A stretch of DNA of 64,000 nt from assembly GCF_013141715.1 (NCBI RefSeq), contig NZ_WHOA01000072.1, positions 62,001 through 126,000 on the forward strand, in the 5' to 3' direction. Positions 28,585-38,217 of this stretch are shown piece by piece (position 1 is the stretch's first letter; the number at the start of each line of letters is the position of its first letter). The translations under genes were made by a program, and so were the position numbers. The DNA is from Paenibacillus phytorum. GTDB lineage: Bacteria; Bacillota; Bacilli; Paenibacillales; NBRC-103111. A model generated the notes under the pieces. That model saw only the letters and a list, made by a program, of their open reading frames with translations. It did not search any database and was not told the origin of the DNA.

Positions 28585-28646
28585 AATGATTATCATTGAT
28601 TCTCATTAGAATAATTCTATTATAACTTACTATGCTAAATCAAGAA
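28585..28646 (-). promoter_or_regulatory. suf promoter with Fur-like box
   Basis: On the minus strand TTCTTG (28646-28641), a 16-base spacer and a perfect TATAAT (28624-28619) form a sigma-A type promoter. Downstream, AATGATAATCATT (28597-28585) matches 13 consecutive positions of the 19-base Fur consensus and is preceded by a further GAGAAT hexamer. Its position, about 15-27 bases after the expected start of transcription, suits repression. Iron control of suf by Fur is an inference. Confidence 0.6.
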
Positions 28647-28698
28647 AGGGCATTTGTATGAAAAAGATGGTCATTTTCTGAAAATGCTTCCTTTTAAT

Positions 28699-29268
28699 TT
28701 ACGCCAAAGTATGCTTAATTTCAGCAACCCTCGCAGCAAACGCCTCATCACTCAACACTGGAACCAAGGAAGACTCTTCCGGTATAGCAGTCCCAAGCTC
28801 AATCCATGATTTGCAGCCTATATAGGCTTGTTCAATCGGAATTTGCAAGGGCTGCACCAATGTATATACCCTTAACAGCATGATATGAAGCGGATTTTGG
28901 CGTTTCCACTTTAATCTTTCTTCCGTGAAATTTTCGGTCCAAATGTGATAAGGATACAATTTATTCAACTGTTCTTGATCACTGACTTCAATATCTTCAA
29001 CCATTCGAGCAAAGCTGCTAATCGTTACGTGTGTATCCTCTGCACTCCAGCCTATGAGGGATTCATCGATAACCCCGCGATAATCTTCCTTCAATAATTC
29101 TTTTCTCTGATGTTCATACGTCGGATAGAGAAAGAAATCAGCGGATTCCACTTGAAAATCTTTTGTTTCCTCAACAATTCCTCCCTTGCGCATAATAAAA
29201 ATTTGCGTTCCATCTTCCAATGCTTTAACAGCCGATGCCCATTCCTTCAGGGCCTTTGGTTTCCCCAT
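28699..29268 (-). CDS. DUF1802 family protein
   Basis: The 189-residue protein begins KALKEWASAVKALEDGTQIFIMRKGGI and continues FFLYPTYEHQ, both hallmarks of DUF1802. The second half contains IGCKSWIELG. No catalytic motif is known for this family. GAGGTG lies before the ATG. It follows the suf promoter region and points away from no obvious partner, so it looks monocistronic. Confidence 0.88.
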   Translation of the reverse strand: MGKPKALKEWASAVKALEDGTQIFIMRKGGIVEETKDFQVESADFFLYPTYEHQRKELLKEDYRGVIDESLIGWSAEDTHVTISSFARMVEDIEVSDQEQLNKLYPYHIWTENFTEERLKWKRQNPLHIMLLRVYTLVQPLQIPIEQAYIGCKSWIELGTAIPEESSLVPVLSDEAFAARVAEIKHTLA

Positions 29269-29384
29269 GACGCAAACACCTCGTTCTCCTCATTAATCTT
29301 ATTTATTATAAGGAATATAAGAAAGCAAAACAATGTACCGCAACTTGGGACATAAACACAAGTTAGTACTCATACTAGCGCACT

Positions 29385-29419
29385 ATAAAAAAGGGATAGC
29401 CGTATGGGGCCATCCCTTT
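29385..29419 (-). terminator. Terminator of the small membrane protein gene
   Basis: An 8-base-pair stem (29390-29397 with 29412-29419), continued inward by a GCC/GGC pairing, is followed on the minus strand by six T residues. Confidence 0.83.
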
Positions 29420-29427
29420 ACTTTCTT

Positions 29428-29598
29428 TTATTTCGAAGTTTCAGCGTAATACGTTGGCTGCATACGGGTAAACTGGTCTTGATTTTGTTTCATGGGATTA
29501 GGATCAGCAGTCGCGCTAGGAGCATCAGCATCGAAGGCGATCAGGAGCAAGAAGAAGCAAGCAGCCACAACAAGCAGCAGATTCAGGATTTTCATCAC
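29428..29598 (-). CDS. Small membrane or secreted protein
   Basis: From GTG 29598 (or ATG 29595) this gives about 56 residues: a hydrophobic N-terminal segment (KILNLLLVVAACFFLLLIAF) and a short polar tail ending PTYYAETSK. GGAGG lies eight bases before the GTG. A dedicated terminator directly downstream supports a real transcript. I recognise no family and the function is unknown; the longer reading to 29655 lacks a ribosome site. Confidence 0.65.
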   Translation of the reverse strand: MMKILNLLLVVAACFFLLLIAFDADAPSATADPNPMKQNQDQFTRMQPTYYAETSK

Positions 29599-29688
29599 AA
29601 TGACATCCTCCAGAACTGTTTTGCTCCAAGTATAGCCAAGTTTCATCATCCACATGTTTGTTCAGATTAAAGATTTTGTAAATATCGA

Positions 29689-30141
29689 CTATCCTAGGAA
29701 TGACTGAAGCATCCAGCGATGCTTTTCCAAGGAAGTCTGAATGGCTAAAAGCATGTCGGACGTCGTATCATCTTGAACTTCTTCACAAGCCTGCATACCC
29801 GCTTTTAATTCTTGCGTAAGGATCGTGAAATCTTCTATAACAGCTTCGACCATTTTTGTGGCGGTTTCTGAACCTGAAGCCTCTTTTAGGGACGATAATT
29901 CCATAAAAGCTTTCATTGTAGCCGCTGGCTGACCACCGATAGAAAGCAACCTTTCAGCCAGCTCGTCCACGTGAAGGGCCGCTTCATTATATAGCTCTTC
30001 AAATTTAACATGCAGCGTGAAAAACTGATTGCCTTTCACATACCAATGAAAGTTATGCAGCTTGACATAAAGTAAACCCCAGTTTGCAATTTGCTTATTC
30101 AGAACAACTTGGATAGATTGGGTTAAGGACGTTGTCACCAT
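29689..30141 (-). CDS. dps: Dps family ferritin-like protein
   Basis: The 150-residue protein is a normal-length Dps: NWGLLYVKLHNFHWYVKG and HVKFEELYNEAALHVDELAERLLSIGG contain the His, Asp and Glu ligands of the intersubunit ferroxidase site. It stores iron and protects DNA from peroxide. AGGAGG lies six bases before the ATG. It diverges from mtnK; the shared 208-base gap contains a near-perfect palindrome at 30191-30204. I saw no clear PerR box. Confidence 0.95.
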   Translation of the reverse strand: MVTTSLTQSIQVVLNKQIANWGLLYVKLHNFHWYVKGNQFFTLHVKFEELYNEAALHVDELAERLLSIGGQPAATMKAFMELSSLKEASGSETATKMVEAVIEDFTILTQELKAGMQACEEVQDDTTSDMLLAIQTSLEKHRWMLQSFLG

Positions 30142-30190
30142 AGTAAGCCTCCTGATTTTTTTATTGATCGGTTATACTCTGTTCATGTAC

Positions 30191-30204
30191 ACGTTAATTT
30201 ACGT
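30191..30204. promoter_or_regulatory. Palindrome in the dps-mtnK intergenic region
   Basis: ACGTTAATTTACGT is a 14-base inverted repeat with one mismatched pair, 50-64 bases upstream of dps and about 150 bases upstream of mtnK. It could be an operator for the dps side; no regulator is assigned. Confidence 0.35.
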
Positions 30205-30349
30205 TAGAATCACTTATTTTATGTAATTTGTGCAACATTTCCAAAGTTAGTATTTCAAGCAGCTACATTTTGTCTTATACTAGGAACAGACGATTAAAAC
30301 ATAGTAAGTTAGTTGGAATTAAATCCAATGAATCATAGGAGGTTACTAC

Positions 30350-31576
30350 ATGTCCACTTATCATCCTTTAAGTGAAGCCCAAGCTATTGAATACGCACGT
30401 CAAATTCCAAATTTGTTTCAAGCAGGCTCAGACTTAACTAGCCATGAAATCGGCGACGGCAACTTAAATCTCGTTTTTCACATATCGGAAACAGCTACAG
30501 GAAAAAGTATTATTTTAAAACAAGCCCTTCCTTATGCCAAAGTTGTCGGCGAATCCTGGCCTTTAACACTGGACCGTGCACGAATTGAAAGTGAAGCGCT
30601 CTTGATTGAAGAAAGCTTGAATCCAGACCTTGTACCTCACGTTTATGCCTATGATGCTGATTTAGCGCTTACCGTGATGGAAGATCTGAGTGACCATGTC
30701 ATTATGCGCAGAGGGTTGATTGAACGTAACCAATACCCACTCTTTGCTGAGCATATCGGCCGCTTTCTAGCAAATACGTTATTTTTCACATCGGATCTAG
30801 GCAAAAACCAGCAAGAAAAGAAAATCCAACAGGGTCGATTCATCAACCCCGAGCTTTGCAAAATTACAGAAGACTTAATCTTCGATGATCCGTATCGCGA
30901 TGCAGAAACGAACAATATTGAAGCGAACATCCGCGATGCGGCAGAACAGCTTTGGGCGGATAGCGAACTTCACTTTGAGGTAGCTATCCTGCGCAACAAA
31001 TTCCTTACGAGTGCACAAGCGCTCCTTCATGGCGATCTGCACACAGGAAGTATCTTTATCAAACCAGATTCCACGAAGGTTATTGATCCTGAGTTCGCTT
31101 ACTATGGGCCGATGGGCTTCGATATTGGCGCTGTACTCGCGAACCTGCTCCTCAATTACGCTGCTCAAGAGGGCTGGAGTATAGATACTGAGAGCCGTGC
31201 TTCCTATCGCGCGTATTTACTACAAACCGTTAAGGACGTATGGACCCATTTCGAAACGAATTTCCGCACGTTATGGAATGAAAATGGTGTAGATCGTGTA
31301 TTCCAAGCACCTGGCTATCAAGACTACTTCCTAGCCAATCTGCTTCAAGACACAGTTGGATTCGCCGGAGCTAAAATGGTGCGCCGTATTGTTGGACTTG
31401 CACATGTGGCTGATATTGATAAAATCGAAGATGCAGCTGCAAGAGAACGTGCTCAGCGCTTGGCGTTAGCAATTGGCACTTCATTCATTCGTACCAATCG
31501 TCAAGTGAAATCTATCGATGAGCTTATTGCCATCGCCACCCAAGAATCTACTGCAGAAAGAGGATTTGTCCTATGA
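30350..31576 (+). CDS. mtnK: S-methyl-5-thioribose kinase
   Basis: The 408-residue protein is full-length MtnK, an aminoglycoside-kinase-like enzyme that phosphorylates methylthioribose in the methionine salvage pathway. Diagnostic parts are [12 protein letters not shown] (ATP-binding loop), ILKQALPY (Lys), [12 protein letters not shown] (catalytic loop) and [21 protein letters not shown] precedes the ATG. It overlaps mtnA by 4 bases. I looked for a SAM riboswitch in the leader and found none. Confidence 0.96.
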   Translation: MSTYHPLSEAQAIEYARQIPNLFQAGSDLTSHEIGDGNLNLVFHISETATGKSIILKQALPYAKVVGESWPLTLDRARIESEALLIEESLNPDLVPHVYAYDADLALTVMEDLSDHVIMRRGLIERNQYPLFAEHIGRFLANTLFFTSDLGKNQQEKKIQQGRFINPELCKITEDLIFDDPYRDAETNNIEANIRDAAEQLWADSELHFEVAILRNKFLTSAQALLHGDLHTGSIFIKPDSTKVIDPEFAYYGPMGFDIGAVLANLLLNYAAQEGWSIDTESRASYRAYLLQTVKDVWTHFETNFRTLWNENGVDRVFQAPGYQDYFLANLLQDTVGFAGAKMVRRIVGLAHVADIDKIEDAAARERAQRLALAIGTSFIRTNRQVKSIDELIAIATQESTAERGFVL

Positions 31577-32664
31577 CGAACACGAACAATAAAGATTTAG
31601 AAGTACAAAACCTTGAGAACCAAGGTGCCTTGCAATCCTTACGTTGGAATGGCCAACAGCTTGATCTGCTCGATCAACGGCTGCTGCCGGAAGAGATTGT
31701 GTATTTGCCGCTGGAGACACCGATCGAGGTGTGGGAAGCGATCCGGCATTTGAAGGTTCGCGGCGCACCAGCGATAGGAATCGCCGCCGCGTATGGGGTA
31801 TACCTCGGCATCCGTGAAGTGGATGCTCAGTTAGACGAGCTTCTGGCGGAAGTCCAGAAGCAAGCGGATTACCTGGCGACATCGCGTCCGACAGCTGTGA
31901 ACTTGTTCTGGGCGCTCGATCGTATGCGAGCGCAGGCTGTTGCTTTGGCAGCAGCGGGTGGAAGCCCGGCTGCCTTCAAGGAAGCTCTCCTGGACGAAGC
32001 GCAGAAGATTCAAGCCGAGGACGAGGAGACGAACCGCCTTATCGGCGAACATGCGCTAACGCTGTTCGAGGATGGGTTCGGCGTGTTGACGCACTGCAAC
32101 GCCGGGGGCTTAGCGACAGCCAAGTACGGCACGGCGTTAGCGCCGTTCTACTTGGCCAAAGAAAAAGGCATGAACATCAAAGTGTTCGCGGATGAGACCC
32201 GCCCGGTGCTGCAAGGCGCACGGCTGACCGCCTTTGAACTGCAGCAAGCAGGCGTTGACGTGACGCTGATCTGTGACAACATGGCCGGCGCGGTCATGTC
32301 GAAGGGCTGGATCCAGGCGGTCATCGTAGGAACAGACCGTGTAGCGGCTAACGGTGACGTCGCCAACAAAATCGGTACCTACAGCGTAGCCGTACTGGCG
32401 AAAGCGCACGGCATCCCGTTCTACGTGGCGAGCCCACTCTCCACGATCGATCTGAATACACCTACGGGCGGAGACATCCCTATTGAAGAGCGTCATGAGG
32501 ATGAGATTACACAAGGCTTTGGTAAACGTACAGCTCCGGTAGGGGTAAAAGTGTTTAATCCAGCCTTTGACGTGACACCTAACGAATATGTGACTGCCAT
32601 TATTACCGAAAAAGGCATTATCCAAGCTCCATATACGGAAAACTTGCGGAAGCTGTTCGAATAA
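31573..32664 (+). CDS. mtnA: S-methyl-5-thioribose-1-phosphate isomerase
   Basis: The 363-residue enzyme turns methylthioribose-1-phosphate into the ribulose form, the step after MtnK. Family motifs are [49 protein letters not shown] and [21 protein letters not shown] (catalytic Cys and Asp present). It is coupled to mtnK by ATGA and followed by a strong terminator; the rest of the pathway genes are outside the window. About 31675-32440 is very GC-rich (65% for 31921-31980) while mtnK and both ends of mtnA are not (47% for 31381-31440). Confidence 0.97.
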   Translation: MTNTNNKDLEVQNLENQGALQSLRWNGQQLDLLDQRLLPEEIVYLPLETPIEVWEAIRHLKVRGAPAIGIAAAYGVYLGIREVDAQLDELLAEVQKQADYLATSRPTAVNLFWALDRMRAQAVALAAAGGSPAAFKEALLDEAQKIQAEDEETNRLIGEHALTLFEDGFGVLTHCNAGGLATAKYGTALAPFYLAKEKGMNIKVFADETRPVLQGARLTAFELQQAGVDVTLICDNMAGAVMSKGWIQAVIVGTDRVAANGDVANKIGTYSVAVLAKAHGIPFYVASPLSTIDLNTPTGGDIPIEERHEDEITQGFGKRTAPVGVKVFNPAFDVTPNEYVTAIITEKGIIQAPYTENLRKLFE

Positions 32665-32669
32665 AAAAT

Positions 32670-32719
32670 AAGGCTGTTCCCAGCGTAGATCTCACTCTAC
32701 GAGGGAACAGCCTTTTTCT
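32670..32719. terminator. Bidirectional terminator between mtnA and the AraC gene
   Basis: The outer stem AGGCTGTTCCC (32671-32681) pairs with GGGAACAGCCT (32703-32713), and an inner stem CGTAGA/TCTACG continues it. T-rich on the right, A-rich on the left, so it serves both mtnKA and the minus-strand gene. Confidence 0.93.
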
Positions 32720-32720
32720 T

Positions 32721-33677
32721 TTATCCATGATTCAATAGTTGATCACGGTATTGATTCGGGGTGACACCATGTGCTTTCTTAAAGACATAGTGCAAATAAT
32801 TACTAGATGCAAAGCCGTTGCTTTCCGCAATTTTGTCAAGGGTTAACGAGGTTTGAAGCAACTCGCTGCATACATGTTTCAAACGTACCTGTTCCAAGTA
32901 TTCGCTGAACGAGATGTTCGCCTGCTCCTTGAAGATGCGCTGAAGCTGCCTTGAACTGATCTGTAAGCGTTCAGCTACTCCTTCAAGTGTTAGTGGACGA
33001 CGGAAGTTATCCTCAATAAATTGAATAGCAAGCTGATAACGATAGCTCTTCATATCACGCGCAGGCAGGTTCACCCCTTGTTGGTCCGCCTTATAGGCCC
33101 CCACTGTCCTTAACAACATTTGCACAATGGATTGCTTAATGATCGTGTACTGCCCTAGCTGATTGCTTCTCCAAGCTTCATAAGCTATGAGAAAGCACTT
33201 CATGGCTTCCTGTCGATCCAAAGCAGGGACATGTGGAAGCTCGCTCAGCTGCCTTAAGCAGGCATCTGCCTCAGCAATCTCCCAAGCTTCTCCCCATGCT
33301 TCAGAGACGGGCTTAGAGCCTCGCTCATCTTCATCTTGATCCAGCTTTACGATATCCACATGCAGACAGAGTTCGCCCATCGCTTCCCGCTCATCAGCTT
33401 CTTGGCGATGACTGACGCCTGGTGCCGTTACATAAAGCATGCCTTCTTGCAAGGGATGCGTAACACCGTCCAGAATGACCCTGCCTTTGCCATAGGGGAT
33501 ATAATGAATTTCATACTCGGAATGTTGATGAAAATCTATGATCGTTCCTGCAGGAAAGGAAGTCAGATGACAGCGCAGTACTCGAAGTCCATAAGAACCC
33601 CATCTGAAGCTTAACTCCAAGCGATCCAATGCCATTGGATTCTCGACCATGGGTTCGAAGTAAAATGGCTGGCTCAT
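32721..33677 (-). CDS. AraC family transcriptional regulator
   Basis: The 318-residue protein has an N-terminal cupin-type sensor domain (SFPAGTIIDFHQHSEYEIHYIPYGKG, about 35-105) and a C-terminal double helix-turn-helix (RPLTLEGVAERLQISSRQLQRIF and LDKIAESNGFASSNYLHYVFKKAHGVTPNQYR, each read in part). It should sense a small molecule and control nearby or distant metabolic genes. It lies 30 bases downstream of the Gfo/Idh/MocA oxidoreductase, so both are likely co-transcribed and the oxidoreductase may be its target. GGAGGG lies eight bases before the ATG. Confidence 0.92.
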   Translation of the reverse strand: MSQPFYFEPMVENPMALDRLELSFRWGSYGLRVLRCHLTSFPAGTIIDFHQHSEYEIHYIPYGKGRVILDGVTHPLQEGMLYVTAPGVSHRQEADEREAMGELCLHVDIVKLDQDEDERGSKPVSEAWGEAWEIAEADACLRQLSELPHVPALDRQEAMKCFLIAYEAWRSNQLGQYTIIKQSIVQMLLRTVGAYKADQQGVNLPARDMKSYRYQLAIQFIEDNFRRPLTLEGVAERLQISSRQLQRIFKEQANISFSEYLEQVRLKHVCSELLQTSLTLDKIAESNGFASSNYLHYVFKKAHGVTPNQYRDQLLNHG

Positions 33678-33707
33678 CCGTAGACCCTCCTTTCTTACCT
33701 GCTTAAA

Positions 33708-34727
33708 TTACTGGTTTAGTGAATCAAGTCTCACTTGTTGTTTGGCTGCAACGGAACGATTAGAAGCCTCCATCAGCTTCGTTAAATCCACAGCGAGCCC
33801 AATATTTTCAACCGCTTTTGTCCCATTTTGAATATGAGCTACCCATTGATCGAACGCAGATGGCTTCGCTTCTGGACCGTTCTCATACGCTACCCATTGC
33901 TTGCTTGCATCTGCAAGCTTGTTCGTACGAAGCAAGACTCTTCCATCATGATCGGAATAAAGCACACTGCCATCCGTACCGTGAACTTCAATCACAAACG
34001 GTGAAGCTGCGTTCACAAAACCAGCTTCCACGATGCCTAGTGCACCATTTGCATACTGGAGGGTTGCTACGGCATTATCTTCTACTTCTCTACCTGTTAC
34101 ATAGCCGTAAGAAGCGCTTACAGCTTCAGGCAGCCCCAACAATAAACGAGTTAAATACATAGGATGACAACCGAGATCAATTAGGGCGCCTCCGCCACAT
34201 TGCTCTGCATTGTAGAAATGCTCTGGCAACCAACCGTTCGGATTTTCATTCGTGGAAATGCCGCCATTATGCGATAAGCGTGTACGAACGAGTGTAATCT
34301 GGCCCAATAATTCTTTCTGGACAATTTCTTGAATCGCTAACGTATACGTTGGATTCAAACGCGGCAATGAAACTGTCAATGTCACACCCGCTTCATTAAC
34401 CGCATTCAGAATCTCATTCACTTCATGTAAGGTTGGTGCAATAACTTTTTCTGTAAAAATATGTTTACCTGCCTTCGCAGCAGCGATCATTACGTCTCGG
34501 TGTAGGTTGGTCGGTGTATCCACAACAACAGCATCAATTTCCTTATTTGCTAATAACTCCGCTAGATCTGCGTAAAAGCTCACTCCGCGTTTCGCGGCTT
34601 CCGCTTGCCCACGTTCTGGAAGCTCATCCCAAACCGCAACAATCTGAGTATCTGGATGCCCCTCTACTTGTTTTGCATAGTCATTCGCATGCACGTGCCA
34701 AAAACTTAACATCGCTACTTTAATCAT
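33708..34727 (-). CDS. Gfo/Idh/MocA family oxidoreductase
   Basis: The 339-residue protein has an N-terminal Rossmann domain (IKVAMLSFWHVHANDYA, VVVDTPTNLHRDVMIAAAKAGKHIFTEK with the EK motif) and a C-terminal dimerisation and substrate domain (GGGALIDLGCHPMYLTRLLLG). The usual GxGxxG loop is altered to SFWHVHA, seen in a subgroup acting on sugars or inositols. Substrate unknown. ATG 34727 follows GGAGG by five bases. It is upstream of the AraC gene on the same strand. Confidence 0.9.
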   Translation of the reverse strand: MIKVAMLSFWHVHANDYAKQVEGHPDTQIVAVWDELPERGQAEAAKRGVSFYADLAELLANKEIDAVVVDTPTNLHRDVMIAAAKAGKHIFTEKVIAPTLHEVNEILNAVNEAGVTLTVSLPRLNPTYTLAIQEIVQKELLGQITLVRTRLSHNGGISTNENPNGWLPEHFYNAEQCGGGALIDLGCHPMYLTRLLLGLPEAVSASYGYVTGREVEDNAVATLQYANGALGIVEAGFVNAASPFVIEVHGTDGSVLYSDHDGRVLLRTNKLADASKQWVAYENGPEAKPSAFDQWVAHIQNGTKAVENIGLAVDLTKLMEASNRSVAAKQQVRLDSLNQ

Positions 34728-34831
34728 GTTAACCTCCAAATAAGTGACTTGGTTTCATTGTAACATGCCATAACGTCTTGATAAATTTCGAATTAACGAC
34801 AGAATAAGGTGCAAAATAACGACATCTTTCA

Positions 34832-35668
34832 TTACTTGGTTACGGGTACCGCTTTGTAATACTCTTCCATTGTCAAGCTTTTGTCTACCATTTCTTTCGC
34901 AACCTCTATGCCCACATAACGAATATGCCATGGTTCGTATTGATAACCGGTAATCGTTGTTTTACCTTTGGGATAACGAATAATAAACCCGTACTCCGCC
35001 ACATGTGTTTCGAGCCATTTCGCTTCCTTGGTTCCAGCAAAGCAATCTTCCGCCGCACACTTCCCGTCACTGCCCGTTACATCTATGGCTAGCCCAGTTT
35101 CATGCTCACTCGTCCCAGGAACAGCACTGTACAATTTGGCTTTCTCTTCGCCGTCTTTAAGCACATAACGCTGGAATAGAGCTTTCTGCGTCGCATAAGA
35201 GCGATATGCCGAAACGCCAGATAGGCGGATACCGTCCTTCTCAGCTCCAGCAAAGAGTTTTTCGATCGCACTGGCAGCGGTTTTACGCATTTTACGTTTT
35301 TCATTTTTCTCAGCAAAAATAAATGGAATGTCAGGATATACCAAATCAGTCGGTTCATAGCTAGAGGGCAATGAATTTTGCTTATTTACTAGAACAGTTA
35401 TACTCTCCGGTTTCGCAACAACTTGGATAGCTCCGCTCTTTGGCGGAACGGCAGAGGTTGATGGGGAAGCCGTAGGAACAATTGAGGGTTTCGGGGTTAT
35501 GACAGGCGATGGTGAAGGGCTCGAAGAAGGTGTAGGACTCCCCAAACTAACCGGCGGAGTAGCCGTTGCAGTGGGACTACCTGAAGGAGCTACTTCCCCC
35601 TTGCTGCATCCTGTTGCTATGGATAACGCCAAGAGTATGGCGAGCGAATATTTCGACTTGTTGTTCAT
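34832..35668 (-). CDS. VanY-type D-Ala-D-Ala carboxypeptidase lipoprotein
   Basis: The 278-residue precursor has a lipoprotein signal (ALSIATGC, Cys near residue 21), a long Pro-Ser-Thr linker (about 25-75) and a M15B peptidase domain. Zinc and catalytic motifs are intact: GVSAYRSYATQ, SEHETGLAIDV (HxxxxxxD) and EPWHIRYVG. It should trim the terminal D-Ala from peptidoglycan stem peptides at the cell surface. No vancomycin resistance genes are nearby, so a housekeeping role is likely. Confidence 0.93.
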   Translation of the reverse strand: MNNKSKYSLAILLALSIATGCSKGEVAPSGSPTATATPPVSLGSPTPSSSPSPSPVITPKPSIVPTASPSTSAVPPKSGAIQVVAKPESITVLVNKQNSLPSSYEPTDLVYPDIPFIFAEKNEKRKMRKTAASAIEKLFAGAEKDGIRLSGVSAYRSYATQKALFQRYVLKDGEEKAKLYSAVPGTSEHETGLAIDVTGSDGKCAAEDCFAGTKEAKWLETHVAEYGFIIRYPKGKTTITGYQYEPWHIRYVGIEVAKEMVDKSLTMEEYYKAVPVTK

Positions 35669-35750
35669 GATCTTCTAGTTGCCTCCTCAAATATGAAAAA
35701 CTTACACATGAAATAGACTTCTGATCTCATGCAAAAGTTGCATTGCAAAT

Positions 35751-35794
35751 TAAAAAGGCTGCAATTTTAGGTTTTGAGCCTAGATCACAGCCTT
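35751..35794 (-). terminator. Terminator of metY
   Basis: AAGGCTG (35755-35761) pairs with CAGCCTT (35788-35794) with an inner TAGG/CCTA stem; the minus strand continues TTTTTAATTTG. It lies about 66 bases after the metY stop. Confidence 0.75.
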
Positions 35795-35859
35795 CTTATT
35801 TTATGCGTATTCGTGTATGGTTACAAGTTTAGAATTCGTAAAATAATTCCTTTGCTCTT

Positions 35860-37167
<1,308 letters not shown>

Positions 37168-37218
37168 CTAGGATAAAAATAAATTAAATAATAACAGTCA
37201 CTTACTTTAAACTTGATA

Positions 37219-37273
37219 ATTCCTACTGGAATAGTATACAATCATTCTAGTGGAAATATCTAGGTAAAGTCAA
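37219..37273 (-). promoter_or_regulatory. metY promoter with candidate operator
   Basis: On the minus strand TTGACT (37273-37268), an 18-base spacer and TAGAAT (37249-37244) form a plausible sigma-A promoter. Just downstream ATTCC and GGAAT arms (37219-37223 and 37228-37232) flank four bases, placed to block transcription. A sulfur regulator such as CymR is a guess from gene function only. Confidence 0.5.
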
Positions 37274-37330
37274 TATAACATATTGGGATTTTTTTCTATA
37301 CCAAAATGTAAATTCAAGAGCTGGCCTTTC

Positions 37331-38215
37331 TCAAGATTGATCTGGTGGAAGAAGAACAATTCGTCCATCCTCCATCGCAACGCGAACTTTATTCGTATTG
37401 GAAGCACCAATCGATTCGAGGAAATTAGCAGGAATTTGCAGTCTACCCGCCTTGTCAACGACCGCGTATTCGACATGAGAGTCACCATCAGCAGCAATGA
37501 TACCTAGCTCAAGCTCCAGCAATTCCTCTTGATACGATTTGCGTCGAAGTATCTCTGAAGAGGTTTTGCCGTCACGAATGGCAACGACACGGTCTACTTT
37601 CTTAGCTAGAAGCGGATCGTGTGTGACGATAACAACTGTTAAACCGAAGCTGCGGTTCAGTTCACGGAACAGATCGAGAATTTGATTCGCCATCTTCGTA
37701 TCGACAGAACCTGTCGGCTCATCAGCGAGCAAAAGCCTGGGCTGATTAGCGAGCGCAATGGCAATTGCCACACGCTGCTGTTCGCCACCAGAAAGCTCAT
37801 TTAGCTTATTATTTCTTCGGTGGCTCAAACCTACAGCTTCCAGTAAATCTAACGCTCGATGGCGCTTGCGTCGTCCCTGCAGCAGGATAGGCAGCTCTAC
37901 ATTTTCCAATGCTGTCAAATAGGGAATCAGATTGCGCGCATTATTTTGCCAGACGAAGCCAACGGTTTCCCTTTTATACTTCACTAGATCCGATTCCTTA
38001 AATTTCAACAAATCCTTCCCATCTACGTGCAGATTACCCGCCGAAGGTCGATCTAACCCTCCCAGCATATTCAACAACGTCGATTTGCCACTGCCACTGT
38101 TGCCGATAATCGCCATCAGCTCTCCCTCCTCAATATGGAGATCAAGCCCTTGTAGGGCGACGACTTCAATGTCAGCCGCTTTATAAATTTTAACTAGATT
38201 TTCACAGTGAATCAT
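37331..38215 (-). CDS. MacB-type ABC ATPase with C-terminal AbrB-like domain
   Basis: Residues 1-225 form a standard MacB/LolD-type ATPase: Walker A GNSGSGKST, Q-loop VWQNNARNL, signature [15 protein letters not shown], Walker B LLLADEPTGSVD and H-loop VTHDP. The last 48 residues (VVDKAGRLQIPANFLESIG and KVRVAMEDGRIVLLPP) match a SpoVT/AbrB swapped-hairpin domain, usually a DNA-binding module. The fusion frame is continuous. It is the last of four export genes and starts 2 bases after the permease stop. Whether the tail binds DNA or only dimerises is unknown. Confidence 0.88.
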   Translation of the reverse strand: MIHCENLVKIYKAADIEVVALQGLDLHIEEGELMAIIGNSGSGKSTLLNMLGGLDRPSAGNLHVDGKDLLKFKESDLVKYKRETVGFVWQNNARNLIPYLTALENVELPILLQGRRKRHRALDLLEAVGLSHRRNNKLNELSGGEQQRVAIAIALANQPRLLLADEPTGSVDTKMANQILDLFRELNRSFGLTVVIVTHDPLLAKKVDRVVAIRDGKTSSEILRRKSYQEELLELELGIIAADGDSHVEYAVVDKAGRLQIPANFLESIGASNTNKVRVAMEDGRIVLLPPDQS

Positions 38216-38217
38216 CC

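Noticed and set aside
30142..30349. Possible SAM riboswitch before mtnK
   Set aside because: The leader is too short and AT-rich and lacks the paired core expected of an S-box; only short palindromes are present.
32137..32625. 162-codon antisense frame in mtnA
   Set aside because: It is the shadow of the GC-rich part of mtnA; the sense frame has all MtnA motifs.
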